Assembly: GCA_001465935.1 (NCBI GenBank)
Contig: LNKV01000017.1
Location: forward strand, 259,499 to 323,498
Origin: Clarireedia homoeocarpa
Lineage: Eukaryota; Ascomycota; Leotiomycetes; Helotiales; Rutstroemiaceae
Direction of reading: 5' to 3'
DNA length: 64,000 bases
Part shown: positions 1-11,788 of the stretch, in pieces
Position numbering within the stretch: the first letter of the stretch is position 1
How the letters are laid out: each line of letters begins with the position of its first letter
The notes under the pieces: generated by a model
Databases searched by the model: none
Told to the model about the DNA's origin: nothing
What the model saw: the letters and a program-made list of their open reading frames with translations, nothing else
Translations under genes and position numbers: made by a program

Positions 1-1844
1 TCGTTCTGATCAGTCTTCAGACGTAACCAAACAGTGCCCATCATTATTGCTAATCCCATGTACATGGCGATACGAATTCCATATGCGACGACATCTCGGT
101 AGCTCTTAATAAAAGATCGGTGCACTAACGTAAATAAAACATTGACGAATCCACCACGCGAGGATGCAGGTAATGGTAAAGGCCTAATATTGAGCAAAGA
201 CCGCTCGATGCTGCTGTTCATCTGTCGACAGGCTGCTGACATTAGCCATAAGTGCCGAATTGATGCCAATGTTCCTTGTGCCTGCCGCTGGTCTGTGGCA
301 AAATCCGTATTCATGAGGTCCAGAAGGTATTCCGCTACATTCATACGAAGCGGAATTGGGAGTCCTATTGATTCAAAATGGTCGCCTACGTCTGAGACCG
401 GGCCAAAGTAGTGTGATTTACCGCCGGATAATAGCATCAATTTGTCAAATAATTGAAATGTGGAGGTTGACGGCTGGTGAATGCTTGCGATGACAATCAA
501 CTACGAAATGAATTAGTATTTGCCGCAAAACAAAATTAGGATACGATACCGACATTGTTTTGTTTCGCGACTTGCTTAACAAACGACATGACCTCCCAAC
601 TTGCCGCTGAGTCCAAACCAGAAGTAGGTTCGTCCAAAAAGAGAATCTTTGGCCCTGTGATGAGCTGACTTGCAACACTAACTCTGCGCTTCTGACCCCC
701 ACTGATACCCTTTCGAATTGGCGTACCAATAATTGTATGAGCCTGATTTCTTAATCCAAAAGAATCCAATAATCCATTTATCCGATTGATTCGTTCCCTT
801 TTCGTCAACGAGCTTGAACAGAAGTTAGCGTATCATCATGATGTAAGCGGAGCAACATTATCCGTACCTCTTATGCGCAAGACGCGCTGCGAAATTCATG
901 GTTTCATATACGGTTAAAGAGCCGATGAGTGCATCTTCCTGCTCGACGTAAGAACTTATAGCTCGAAATGCGCTGCTGCTTGGATTTATTCCATTGATTA
1001 ATGTTGATCCTGCTACCGTTGCTTTCGAGGCTGCGTTCCTGTAAGCTAGCACGTTAAGTAAGGTAGTTTTTCCGCATCCGCTGGGTCCCATCAGTGCGCA
1101 TAGCTCTCCTATGATTGCAATGATGATTAGTCAACCACAAGTCGTTCTTTTGAGGCGATATTACTAACCAGCCTCGACGATGCCACTGACTCCGTCCAAA
1201 ATTGCCTTCGGATGTTTTGTCCCATTGTCCTTGACAGTGACTGTAATATCCTGCCAAATGAAGCTTCTGACTGTAGCATTTCTTAAATGCGTGTCGTCCA
1301 CAGCGGCATGTTCGACATCGGTAAGGTAGGGAGTACGAAGTTCAAGATCGTACTGAACTTCGGTCTTTCCTAGATCTTGGGAGTGGGTGCTAGATACCGT
1401 AGCGTCCGTCATATTGTTGTGATCTCGCCGATGATCAAACATCTCTTGTCCACGGGGTACTTTTATTCTAAGAGATTGGCCGTTGGATTTGGATTTAGAA
1501 GTGTCTGGTCGACGAATCTCTGCTAAATAATGAATGTTCTGAGCCTTGCCCAAATCGGTGTGTGAACTTGGATACTCTGACGGTCGATGGTGAAAAATAT
1601 GATTAGATGGCAGAGTTGGAGAGTCGAACGTTGTATCGAAGGGATTTGGTTTATCTGAAGTGGTTGACTGATAACGGAATCGACTCAAGGGAATATTCGA
1701 AATAGAATCGAAGTACTTATTTGAAGTTTTACTATGAGATTGAGAATCGTCCCATATTTCATCCAAAGTCTGACCGTGTTGAAACCTTGCTTCAACATAG
1801 GGAGCACAACCTTTATAGTTCATATTTTCCCCGTTGCCAGACAA
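1..1844 (-). CDS. ABCG-type half-transporter, 3' end beyond the window
   Basis: Predicted ATP-driven exporter of the ABCG (White/PDR half-size) family at a membrane; the substrate is unknown. Four exons can be joined in frame on the minus strand: 1844-1169, 1108-868, 812-545 and 500 to the left edge. The order is an unusually long Ser/Thr/His-rich N-terminus (about 210 residues), then Walker A GPSGCGKTT, the ABC signature SGGQKRR, Walker B ILFLDEPTSGLD, the H-loop in SIHQPST, and the first membrane segment near AYGIRIAMYMGLAIMMGTVW. Nucleotide-binding domain before membrane domain is the reverse order typical of ABCG. The third donor (GTATCC) is weak but is the choice that keeps phase. The rest of the membrane domain lies outside the window. 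No in-frame stop was seen in the joined exons. Confidence 0.9.
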
Positions 1845-3776
1845 CAGTTCCAGATTTGGTTGGGTCTTATTCAGCTTGTCTCACTACACTAATGAGAAGC
1901 TGGAATACAAGAACATTCCAACCTGCCGTCACGAAAACCGTTCGGCCAGAGCGATGCAGTCACCACTAGTCAGCCGGTGGTGATGGGGACGATAACGTGA
2001 TGGAAGTATGGAGAATTCGCCGATACGGAGAATACAAAGAAAATGATACTCTGCACGGAGATGTCGGTATGCTTACTGTATAGTTATGTACCTCAAGGCA
2101 GTGCAAGAACAACGTGATTTCCAAGTGTCCTAAGCAGGCAACAACCTGATCTCAGCGCAAATGCAGGTCCCCGATTACTTCCTAGAAGTGATGGAAGGGA
2201 TATAAGCGCCATGCTTTAGTGGTTCAACGAACGTGCGTCGGAAAATGCAAGCCTCCTTACTGGCTGTCCATGCCTAAGGCTGAGGTCCCCGAAAAATAGT
2301 AGGCACTAGTACTTCGCCGAAACTAAAGAGTACCTAGCTTGACAACTGGGTACAGTTACATAAAAACGACACTTGACAGAAAGGAAAAAACTGTTTCGGA
2401 AACTTGGAAAGTTTTGTTCCATGGTTTAGATGGTATTGCGTTTGGCACTTATAGAATAGGTCGTGGAGACAAATGATTCACGACTAGACGTCTCGACCTG
2501 CACTTCCCCATTAGGCAGTGATCCTGAAGGCACTTACCAACATCCTTTGCCCCACACTAGAATTGCTCCCTATCACGCACTATATGTGCGACATAAGAAT
2601 ATACTGTTGGTGCTGATTCCCGTCATTTGTGATGAAGATAGCCTCGAATGAGGCGTCGAAGGTGTTCGGTCATTGGACTTGCAGTCAAACACACAGTTCA
2701 TCAGGCCACCAGCCGGATGTCGTTATCTCTCGTCTAACGACTTGTCTCGAGTTAGGTTGAATGGTCAGATGAAAGAGTAAAAAGGAGCCACGTAGATTGG
2801 TAGTATCCGCTGTATAGCGCAGCTCTTGTGGCAAACGAAAGTCGAAGGATTAGGTCTTGTGCTACAAGATCGCTAGTAATGACTAGATTCTCTAGCTAGA
2901 CTTTCTTGAAAAGTATTCGCATCCATCAGCAACACTACCCGTTGTAATGTCGACAGAATTGCCATCGCGGTCGTTGTAGCCTGCTGCTGTCCATCGAATC
3001 TGACATACTCATAAGTTTGAACTTAAACAACAGGTCGGAGGGGGAGGGAGGGGTCCGCTTCGTTGGCTGCACTCTACGAGGCGGACGATTGTCATGAAAA
3101 CAATCAAAGCAAGTTCACCGATCGTCATATTGTCATAGAGTGCCAATTGAACTGCTTGCGACTTTCGACCTCTCAAGACTCATTCCTAAATAAGTTCTGA
3201 ACAGAAGTAATAGCAGAGCCCTTGCGACTCGACTGGGCAGTCTCAATTGCTTTCGTAGATTACAAGACTTACAAAGAATACGTCGTTCTGCTCGAAAAGT
3301 ATGCAACGCGCAGACTTCCAGAGGATTGGAATTTGTACGGCTAGGAGGCTCAACCAACTAAATCCGGCAAAGATAGCAACCCACGAATCGATGTCAGTTA
3401 TGCGAGATTGAGAGGAAATTGGCCATGTGAAATTGTGTTTGGTTTTGGGCGAGAACATTCATGTATTTTACCAATTCAGCAAAATGGCAGGTCATCCACA
3501 TCAGGCAGGCGGTGTATGGGTCGGAAACCTCCATTTACCGCACCGAATTCCACATCGGCTAGACCTAGGGGCCGGACCAGACTCTTTTCGCTTAATAAAA
3601 AGATTCATCGAATATAGCCTGATACCGAATTTGCGAGATATAGTTTGCCTAGAAGAACCTAAGAAACGAAGTTAGATTAGATGATTTGATTTACGATATC
3701 TCTATAGCTAGTAGTTCATAAAGCGCAATCAACTATTCTTCAATACAAATAGTCTACACAGGAACTATTCATTCTA
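1845..3776. other. gene-poor stretch, no supported gene
   Basis: About 1.9 kb upstream of the ABC transporter. No recognisable protein was found. The best minus-strand candidate is a hydrophobic piece at 3458-3243 followed by a good donor (GTAAGTC) and acceptor (CTGCCCAG), but an in-frame stop sits directly before its only ATG, so it may be a relic. A purine-rich G tract lies near 3033-3053. Confidence 0.5.
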
Positions 3777-5027
3777 TCATATACCTGGCAAGACGCTTAG
3801 CCATGGTACCGTTTGATAGAGCGCCTCCGGAACAGATCGCAGACTAACAAAGACACCAATCATAAGATAAATTCGGCAAATACAATACGAAATTGTCGAC
3901 AGACTGCAAACAACCAGCCGGATTGATTTGACTGGGATACTTAAGCCAATCCACAGAAGAATCATTGTGCCACAAGTACTGGCGCTCATGGTTCGCCATA
4001 GGAGCTGCTCAGTCTCTGAAGGGAAACTATTGTTCCATGCGGCGAAATTGATGCTATCCACGAGGACTACAATCAAGATTCCGAATGCCAGTTGCGCACC
4101 TGTATAAGACCCTCTAAGTCGGTTGAAGAAGAGCACAAAGTCACCTTTGCCCCACTCGGCAAGGTCCTGCTCGAGATTTTGGAACTGTAGCCTAGAAACC
4201 GCATAAATAAAGGCACCATTCTTTTTCGGATCAAGCTTTGCTATTGTTGCGATTCTCAAGTCCAGTGGCTTATCCCACCAGAGATATTCGACGAGGGCAG
4301 CAGGGTATATAAAGGCCATGGTTGAAAGCTCTAGGGTTGATATCGGTAGGTTGAAACCCAAGCGAGTAAAAAATTGGAAGCAGAAGTAAAGGACCTGAAG
4401 GTATGTGATACACCGCGCGAACCGGTCATTCTTATTTCGTTCCTCCAGATCGTGAGTGCTGATATCGGGTGCTGACAGCAGGTCTGCCTTCATGAGTAGG
4501 ATAAGATTTTCCAGTCGAATTGTAAAACGGAGACCGTCATCGAGTTCAATGATGTCACCATTCTCGCTGGTGGTTGGTAGATCTGCGCCTTTTCCATGTA
4601 GTTCGACTTGAAAACAGCCCATATCGATGTAGAACCCGTGCTGCATCGTCCAATCATTGTAGCCTATCTTCCGCATTTCTCGATACTTGCGCGCCCTCCA
4701 CCATTGCTCAAAGGCTACGCAAATTACATATGCCGGACACAGGAGCGTAATGGCAAACCAGAAAGACCTTTTACCGAGTACATTCGTTCTATGTGAAATC
4801 CATGTGACGAATTGCGGTCGTTGTATATTCCACGTGCATAACAGAACAGTAATCAGACAACACCATATCAACTCCAGGGTGCCTCTGCCAGAGTTGGCCG
4901 TGAATCCCACATAACTATTTGACTGCATGTATGGGTAAGTAATTGAGAGTAGTGCGCTGCCTACCACCGTTAGCACCCCACCAATTGAATGTTCCTGAGA
5001 TCTTACACAAGTAGTATTGCTTAACAT
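3777..5027 (-). CDS. multi-pass membrane protein of unknown function (fungal)
   Basis: Intact single-exon frame of 416 residues with ATG at 5027. I read about eight hydrophobic segments: near the N-terminus (ELIWCCLITVLLCTW), at about residues 90-107, and a cluster from about residue 220 to the end. A hydrophilic loop at about 110-200 carries a WTMQHGFYIDMGCF stretch. The conserved-looking features are the Trp-Ile/Val-rich first helix, the GFYIDMGC region and the C-terminal VPEALYQTVPWLSVLPGI tail. They resemble a fungal-specific family of uncharacterised integral membrane proteins common in Sclerotiniaceae-like genomes; that comparison is from memory. No enzyme motif is visible. Low codon bias and an AT-rich relic directly upstream suggest a fast-evolving accessory gene. 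Confidence 0.7.
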   Translation of the reverse strand: MLSNTTCVRSQEHSIGGVLTVVGSALLSITYPYMQSNSYVGFTANSGRGTLELIWCCLITVLLCTWNIQRPQFVTWISHRTNVLGKRSFWFAITLLCPAYVICVAFEQWWRARKYREMRKIGYNDWTMQHGFYIDMGCFQVELHGKGADLPTTSENGDIIELDDGLRFTIRLENLILLMKADLLSAPDISTHDLEERNKNDRFARCITYLQVLYFCFQFFTRLGFNLPISTLELSTMAFIYPAALVEYLWWDKPLDLRIATIAKLDPKKNGAFIYAVSRLQFQNLEQDLAEWGKGDFVLFFNRLRGSYTGAQLAFGILIVVLVDSINFAAWNNSFPSETEQLLWRTMSASTCGTMILLWIGLSIPVKSIRLVVCSLSTISYCICRIYLMIGVFVSLRSVPEALYQTVPWLSVLPGI

Positions 5028-5159
5028 TATCTTAGTTCGTGATATTTGTCATGTATAGCGCGTCTCCGGTCCTTCTTTATATATTTATCCAGCCCCTGAA
5101 AAGCCAGTTGGCCCCAAGGGACAGCTGCGCAGCTGGGCGCCGCAGTCGCACCTAGTACC

Positions 5160-5460
5160 TAGTACCCTGTAGCCCCCCCCCCCCATCTTTAGGATACCCT
5201 AACTTAATATATTCCAAATATAATATATAAAGTCTTTTGCTAAAATACAGTTTATCTATATTTTTTATTTCTATTACTAAGCTCACTATCTTACTAGTGT
5301 TCAACTACTTCAACTACTTCCTCAGGTACTTTATCTGTAGTTATATCTGCTTCAAGAAGTTAGTTGCTCAGCAGCTCATTGTCGGCCATTTCGTCTCCCA
5401 GTCCGCCTCCTTTCTAGCTTCAAATTGATAGCTATTATTAAGTTGAAAACAGTTATAATA
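5160..5460. repeat. poly-C run followed by AT-rich relic sequence
   Basis: A run of C residues at about 5170-5183 is followed by about 270 bp dominated by TA, AT and CT words. Just upstream, near 5121-5134, is the perfect palindrome CAGCTGCGCAGCTG. The abrupt composition change relative to flanking DNA suggests a decayed repeat, but no terminal repeats or coding domains are visible. The whole gap 5028-5940 holds no supported gene. Confidence 0.35.
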
Positions 5461-5940
5461 TATCCCCAAAACGACCGATCAACAGCAGCAACTACATTGA
5501 CAACTACGCCAGCAGCTATACCGGCATAAGGGAGAGAATAAATATACGCCCCATCTACCATGCCCGATTCAGCACCCGGGTGGCCCATTCGTGGTACAGA
5601 TATTGTCGAATAGGGCAATATTTGTGAATGGGCCTGAAGTGCGAATGGGGCGGACCAAACCAAGCTGCTGCAGAGCTGCCTTGTTGATATTCGTCCTACG
5701 AAAGCGTTCGTGTTGGTCATTCTATCAAAGTGCCTTAGTAAAGTGGCACAGGAAAGTGTTGCTCGGTTAACTTCGCTGGTTTGCACTTATAAATTTCCAA
5801 CGTCGAAAGTCACACCTCGAATTGTGTGGTCTGACCCTATCCATGCTTTGTTATCTGCATACTCCTCGAATTCTTAATATCTGATAAGTATTGTCTATCA
5901 CCTTACCGAAACACATATCAGTCTTTGAACTAAATTATCA

Positions 5941-8587
5941 TGGCACGAATGAGAGGGCCACCTAGAGAAGTCCGTGCGGAAAGCTGGACGCGATGCAGAA
6001 TTCCAGTTAAGAAGGAAATACCCTTTTTATGCCAAGATCTAGAGGTGCCGGCGGTGTAGCTTATGGTGGAGAACTTGGAGAAGTTGTGGTAACCGTAGGC
6101 TCTATGGTAATACGTGGAGAGACTATCAGCCCTAACTGTAGTCGCACGGATGGCCAAAATAGCTTGGGTAGGTAGTGCGTCAGGATCTACTATCAGTGCC
6201 ACGCCGGCGCTCAATTTGACTGAACAGGTCTGCATACTGGGTACAGGAGCTCCTGGCTACGATAAACTCTGCTCTTTCTCATGCCATCTGGGATACTGCC
6301 CCATTGGAGCTTGCACATGTTTAGCGATGGGTAAACAGCTAGACAAGCCTAAGTCCACGGGAGTGCTTGGGTATTCAGCTGCTGGTCTGGATGCGACGTA
6401 CAGTGGACTTTGCAATTTTGCTTGCAACTTGGGTTACTGTCCGATGGAGTATTGTGATACTGTAAAGCATGAGCTTGTTATACCGAACGTGTCACCATTC
6501 TTGCCATCAGCGTGTATCGCAGGCATGGGAGATGGTAATCTGTAAGTCAAAACCCTTTCTATTTGCGCTTGTGAACCAAAGGGTTTTGTATACCATGTAT
6601 GCGAAGTGTAGGCAAGTTTAAAGAGATTAGACGCTGACTGATGGCCCAATAAACAGAGCAGGGCTTTGCAACTACGCTTGTAACTTCGGGTTCTGTCCCA
6701 TTCACTCGGTAAGTGACATCGCGGATTTCTGGCTGTCTCTTGTATTCTCATACTCGCATACCTCACGGACCCATAAACTAATATGAGGATAGTGTGCTTG
6801 CACCGCTAAACGGGCCTTGAATGTACCTCCACCGACGATAGGGGCGAGTGGTGAAGCTGCACCAGGACTAGATCCTTTCATCTATGATGCTATCTGCCAG
6901 TTTACTTGTAGCCGGGGATACTGTCCTGATGGAGTTTGCTCACCTGCAAGGTCCAAGAGCGGTACTGGGGATTTCCTTGTTTATGTTCCTCCCAGCATCT
7001 GGACTGATCCTGAACCCATCGTACAACTCGGTTGCTATCCACCTTGTACTCTCATTCTCCCTCCTCTTATCTTTCCAGCCCCGACGATCATCAACTTCGA
7101 TCCGTACGTTACTACGCTGGAGGTATTCAGCGTCACAGCTACAACCATCATCATATACACAGACACGGCGGCTGGAACACTTTACCTATCGTCGGTTGTA
7201 CAAGGAACAACATCAGAGACGACTACAACTATTTTCGTGCCTCCATTAACTACTGATGTCATATCGTTCTGGAACATGCCCATCGATGACCCAGAAGCTA
7301 GAGAATCATTCATCGCTATCACTACCAGTATGCTTTCACCCGTTGTCACAATTACCGCAACCAGCGACGGTACAGTATATAATCGTACTATTCACCCGCC
7401 GCCATCGCCGTATACCAAACCGACTCCAACAACACGTTCAAGCAACACAGCTTTATACGTTTCGTGGACGTCAACAGCCAAAGGCCCACACTGCACCGCT
7501 AACTGCGGCCACCGTTGCGTAGGCCTATTTTGCGACACCCCCTGTCTTTTCGGTTGTGCCAAGTTCCCTGATCCAGATTGGTGGGATGTGAAAGATCCGC
7601 ACGACCCTTGGGGTTCTAACAAACGACCATACAAGTCTGAAGACGAGAAATGCACTACAACAAGTGCAAGTAGCTGCTACACAGAATGCCTTGCCGCTAG
7701 TCCAACAAACACATGCACATCATCATGTTCCATAAGTTATGGCTGCTCCGTAACTGATTCATCAATGCTCGGAACTTACACACTTGCGCCATACGGCTAT
7801 TGGACCGATGACTCTTTCGACATGGCTTCAGATATGGACGCGGCATATACCAGCTCTGTAAATGCTGAAGTTACATCGCTACTAGAAGAGTGGTTTCCTG
7901 ACGATTTTACGCTGACTGTTAATCCGACCTCAACTGTAACAATACCTGACGTCACAGTCACAGTTACGCCAACTCCCACCGCTGATTGCTCTTACTGGGG
8001 TGACGGTTTTTTCTACACATTCGCGATAAACCATATTGGCGGTTGGGCGGGGCAAGACAGCGGCGCAGCTCTCAAGAAACAGGAAGGTGGATGCGGTGCG
8101 CTCACAGAGTGGAAATGGCACGCCGCGGCGAACGGAAATGACGCATACGCGTATTTCAATCTCCCTCTCCTCCTAACAGCAGGATGCGTAGAGCGAGCCA
8201 TTTTCTCAGCCGGTGGACCCAAGCTCTCCTGCATTTTCGAAGGCGTTCCAGGTCGGGGGAAAAAGAGACGTAGAGCCAGCGCAGCAAGGCAAAAGGCAAG
8301 CTACAAGGCGCCGAGTGTTACGCCTACTTATACATATTCGAGTGAGCGCGGGCGTGCCGAGGCCGACATATGCACCGCAGGTTTGGAATGCATCGATAGC
8401 GGCTGCGCCGCTGAATGAGCCGGATGGTCATGCTGTGGTGAAGAATTGGGTGACGCCTACGCCAGATAAGCAGACTTCGGCGTATACTAAGTATACGGTG
8501 GTGTATCCGACAGCGTATGTGGGTGCGTCGAGTACAGCGACTATGAATTTGACGTATGGGAATGCGAGGCGTCTAACAAGGCAGTAA
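5941..8587 (+). pseudogene. degenerate secreted Cys-rich protein, GH71-mutanase-like C-terminal region
   Basis: Repeated cysteine modules of the form GLC-x-FAC-x-LGYCP are readable in exons 6114-6541, 6657-6708 and 6793-8418. These exons join cleanly in phase, with donors GTAAGTC and GTAAGTG and acceptors ACAG and ATAG. The last exon continues as a Thr/Ser/Pro-rich region containing CYPPCTLILPPL. From memory, this architecture follows the catalytic domain in fungal GH71 alpha-1,3-glucanases and similar secreted wall proteins. The upstream reading (about 6030-6150, words such as GEVVVTVGSM and TDGQN) is in a different frame from the continuing WVGSASGSTI, so an indel near 6160 breaks it. A second probable shift lies at about 8400-8412: the main frame stops at 8416 while another frame carries a plausible Cys-poor tail to 8587. 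No catalytic domain and no signal peptide were found upstream, so I call it a 5'-truncated, frameshifted remnant. An intact downstream protein starting at an unseen ATG is the alternative. Confidence 0.6.
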
Positions 8588-9004
8588 AGAGGGGTTGGAT
8601 TGCTGTCTTGGACATGGCATCTGTATACATTTGTAAAATAGTGTAATATTTATGATTATTAAGTAATGTGGCTGCAGTGATGGTTGTAGATAATGAGACA
8701 AAGTGGTGGAGAACACATCGTTTGACGCTTGTTCGTGTATGTCATCGTGTGGTTAGAAAAATTGTTCGTGTTTCGTGGTCGAGGAGGGGTCAGGTGACCA
8801 TCCTCTGCCGAGGCTCTGTGCTTTGAGCCCGAGCTTCTCAGGCGTTTCAGGGTAAGAACCGGGCCGAAACGCGAAAGAGGAGGGTACAATCTTGCCTTTA
8901 CCTGCAAATATAGTCTCCTGTTACATACGATTTCTGGTTTCGTAGGGACAGGAGCGAGGAGGAAAGCGATTTGCGCGAAGAATTGATTCCCGTAGCCCAC
9001 ATCT

Positions 9005-9048
9005 CGTGTTGTATCCGTGTTGTATCCGTGTTGTATCCGTGTTGTATC
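9005..9048. repeat. 11-bp tandem array, four perfect copies
   Basis: The unit CGTGTTGTATC is repeated four times without change. It lies outside any supported gene. Confidence 0.9.
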
Positions 9049-9330
9049 TCGTTGTGGATAGCATACGAAATGCGCGTTTCGCTGATTGGCTTGAGCTACT
9101 CAAGTATACCGCTACTGTTCGTATTTGCTCGAAGCTACTGCACCGGTTGCTGTAACGATGCGCTCGATAGCGTGCTGTCGATCCCAAAGCTAACACATGC
9201 ATTAGCAGTAGAAGTTCCAACTTTCTTGGCAAGGATATATCCTCAATGTTGTCCATGTTCCCACTTTTCCAACCTCCCAAGGCGGATATTGGCAACGTGC
9301 AGTGGAAGATGGCGCATATGGTACAGGACA

Positions 9331-9374
9331 TCTTGGTGAAGTCTTGGTGAAGTCTTGGTGAAATCTTGGTGAAA
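9331..9374. repeat. 11-bp tandem array, four copies
   Basis: The unit TCTTGGTGAAG occurs twice, followed by two copies ending in A instead of G. It has the same period as the unrelated array 280 bp upstream. Confidence 0.9.
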
Positions 9375-10028
9375 TCCTGCGGTTCCCCTCTTTTACCCGA
9401 AGTAGTCCTTACAATTTATGATGTAAATTTGCATCTCCGGCCCCAAACAGTCGAGGAATCGGGTGGACACAATCAGGACACAATCAAATTGACCAATGAG
9501 AATCGAAGAAGCACATTACTCATCTCACGCAATCTTCAGATTTCCATCCTGGCGCAGGACGCAGAAAGTTGTCGCTTTCCTCTTTCTGGAAAGCAACTGC
9601 CTTGTCTCGGTATCGATAGGAGGGATAAGACAGGGGATGGCTTGCTAGTCGTGCCGGTTTAGATGGGCCGCTTCAAGGAATTAAGCTTCATTTTGGCTTC
9701 TTAACGGGGTTTGCTTCCACCCTCATCCTCCTCCTCCTCCTCCTCATCCTCTTTTTCTCACCCATTGTACAGTGCAGAGTAAGGAATTGAAACTCCACTC
9801 GTTCTGAAAGGTTTCACTCGAATCAAAATATAATCACGTCAATCGCTCAACTTTTTGCTTCAATTTAATATACAATAATATACCATCGGCCTCTCTTGCT
9901 CGTACAGTACATTGTCGCATCGCATCCATTGCATCGCACCCGTCTGTCGCTATCCGAATCGCCTTTTCGTTGCAGCGAAACATTGTTTACCGCGTTAATA
10001 CTAGGGAAGAAGGGGGAAAAAAGGAATC

Positions 10029-11788
10029 ATGTTTGCTTCAAAGGTATGCTGATTTCACCCGTCTCATTCCTCTACAAAATATGCGACGCATGTCTTCAAG
10101 CTGGTACTCTCTGCAGCAAGCAGCTGGGATCCTACAAACCATGCTGTACTTTCATCACGGACCTCCTGCCGTATCGTGTAAATATACCCAACAAACACTA
10201 ATTTGTAAACCCACGACTAGATTCCCACGACCATTCTCGCGCTTTGCGCGACCGTTACACTTGCCGTCCAACCGATCGAGATAAAAGGTTCCGACTTTGT
10301 CAACTCCGTTACCGGTAACCGATTTCAGCTGTTGGGTGTCGCATATCAGCCTGGTGGATCTTCCGGGTACAATCCGTCAAGTGGTGTTGATCCGCTCAGT
10401 GATGGCGCTGTTTGTTTGAGAGACGCGGCCTTGATGCAGAAGTTGGGTGTTAATGCCATTCGGGTGTACAACGTGGATGGAAATCTTAACCACGATGAGT
10501 GCGCAAGTATCTTCAACGAGGTGGGTGATGGAGCTTTTTTCCCCTTGGAAGTCAAGAAGTTAGTATATTGACGTTTTTGGCAGGTTGGCATCTATATGTT
10601 GATTGATGTCAACTCTCCTCTTTCTGGTGAGAGTATTGATCGAAGCAATCCTTCAAGCAGTTACACTGCATCATACCTGAACAGAACCTTTGCTGTGGTT
10701 GAGGCCTTCAAGAACTACCCAAACACCTTACTTTTCTTTGCTGGAAATGAGGTCATTAACGATGTAGATACTGGAAGAACTGTTCCTCCCTACATGAGAG
10801 TATGTACTCGCCACTTCCTAGACCGGATACTTTCTAACTTAACCAGGCTGTCACTCGTGATCTCAAGAACTACATCGCCAAGCACTCATCTCGTAGCATC
10901 CCTGTCGGATACAGTGCTGCCGATGTTCGTGATATCCTTCTTGATACATGGAACTACCTTCAATGCACAACCACTGGAGATGACTCTGATCCATCAAGAG
11001 TGGACCTTTTCGCCCTCAACAGTTACTCATGGTGTGGTGATTCTTCATACACAACTTCCGGCTACGATGTCCTGGTCTCCGATTTCAGCAACACTAGTGT
11101 CCCAGTTTTCTTCTCCGAGTACGGCTGCAATGTTCCAGCTCCCCGTATCTTCACCGAAGTTCCAGTCCTCTACGGCCCATTGATGACTCCCGTTCTTTCC
11201 GGAGGAATGGTCTACGAATATTCCCAAGAGACTTCCAACTACGGATTAGTGACAATCAACGATGACGGTTCCGCCCAACTTCTTTCCGATTATAACACTC
11301 TCCAAGATCAATTCAACAAACTCAATGTAACCTTAATCGAAGGTGTAAAAGCCCAAAACACCACCACCACAGCCCCCAAGTGCGCTTCATCCCTTCTCAC
11401 AAGCTCTAGCTTCGCCAACAACTTCACTATCCCTGACGTCCCAGCTGGAGCCCAAGATCTCATCGACAACGGGATCTCGAACCCCAATAACGGAAAGATC
11501 GTCTCAATCTCCGACACTAAAGTCACTCAGAAAGTCACCGATGTCAACAACAATGTTATTTCCGGCCTCGCTATCAAGCCACTTGCCAATGATGAGAGCA
11601 ATACCCCATCAGGTGAAAGCACTGGTTCTGAAGCCAGTAGCACAACTTCCGCATCGGCATCTGCGACGGGTACCGGCACAAGCACAGCTGCTAGTGCCAC
11701 TAGCACTAAGAAGAGTGCGGGAAGGAAGATTGAAGGAAGTATGGTGGCGTTGGTGGTGATGTTTGGGCTGGGGTTGATTCTTGTTTGA
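10029..11788 (+). CDS. gel1: GPI-anchored beta-1,3-glucanosyltransferase, GH72 (Gel/Gas family)
   Basis: Elongates and remodels cell-wall beta-1,3-glucan at the outer face of the plasma membrane. Four exons: 10029-10043, 10221-10520, 10584-10799 and 10847-11788 (490 codons including stop). The first exon encodes only MFASK; the signal peptide is completed after a 177-bp intron (IPTTILALCATVTLA). GH72 landmarks are GVAYQPGG, the acid/base Glu in FFAGNEV and the nucleophile Glu in FFSEYGCN. The C-terminus has a Ser/Thr/Ala-rich stalk and a terminal hydrophobic segment (MVALVVMFGLGLILV), as in GPI anchoring. There is no Cys-rich X8/CBM43 module, so it belongs with Gel1-type rather than Gel2/Gas1-type enzymes. 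The ATG at 10029 was chosen because splicing from it restores a continuous signal peptide. The exact symbol is by family resemblance only. Confidence 0.93.

Larger units (their letters stand above)
8588..10028. other. intergenic region with GH72 promoter and short tandem arrays
   Basis: No gene supported. It holds two 11-bp tandem arrays, one copy of a 26-bp sequence shared with 14758-14783, and a CT/TCC-rich pyrimidine tract at about 9717-9755. That tract lies about 270-310 bp upstream of the GH72 start, and such tracts are common in promoters of well-expressed fungal genes. An AT-rich stretch at 9825-9885 precedes the start. Confidence 0.45.

Noticed and set aside
3427..3675. 82-codon plus-strand frame
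   Set aside because: No motif, overlaps an equally plausible minus-strand hydrophobic relic, no splice support.
5376..5786. 136-codon minus-strand frame
   Set aside because: Mixed composition next to an AT-rich relic; ends inside the relic and resembles nothing I know.
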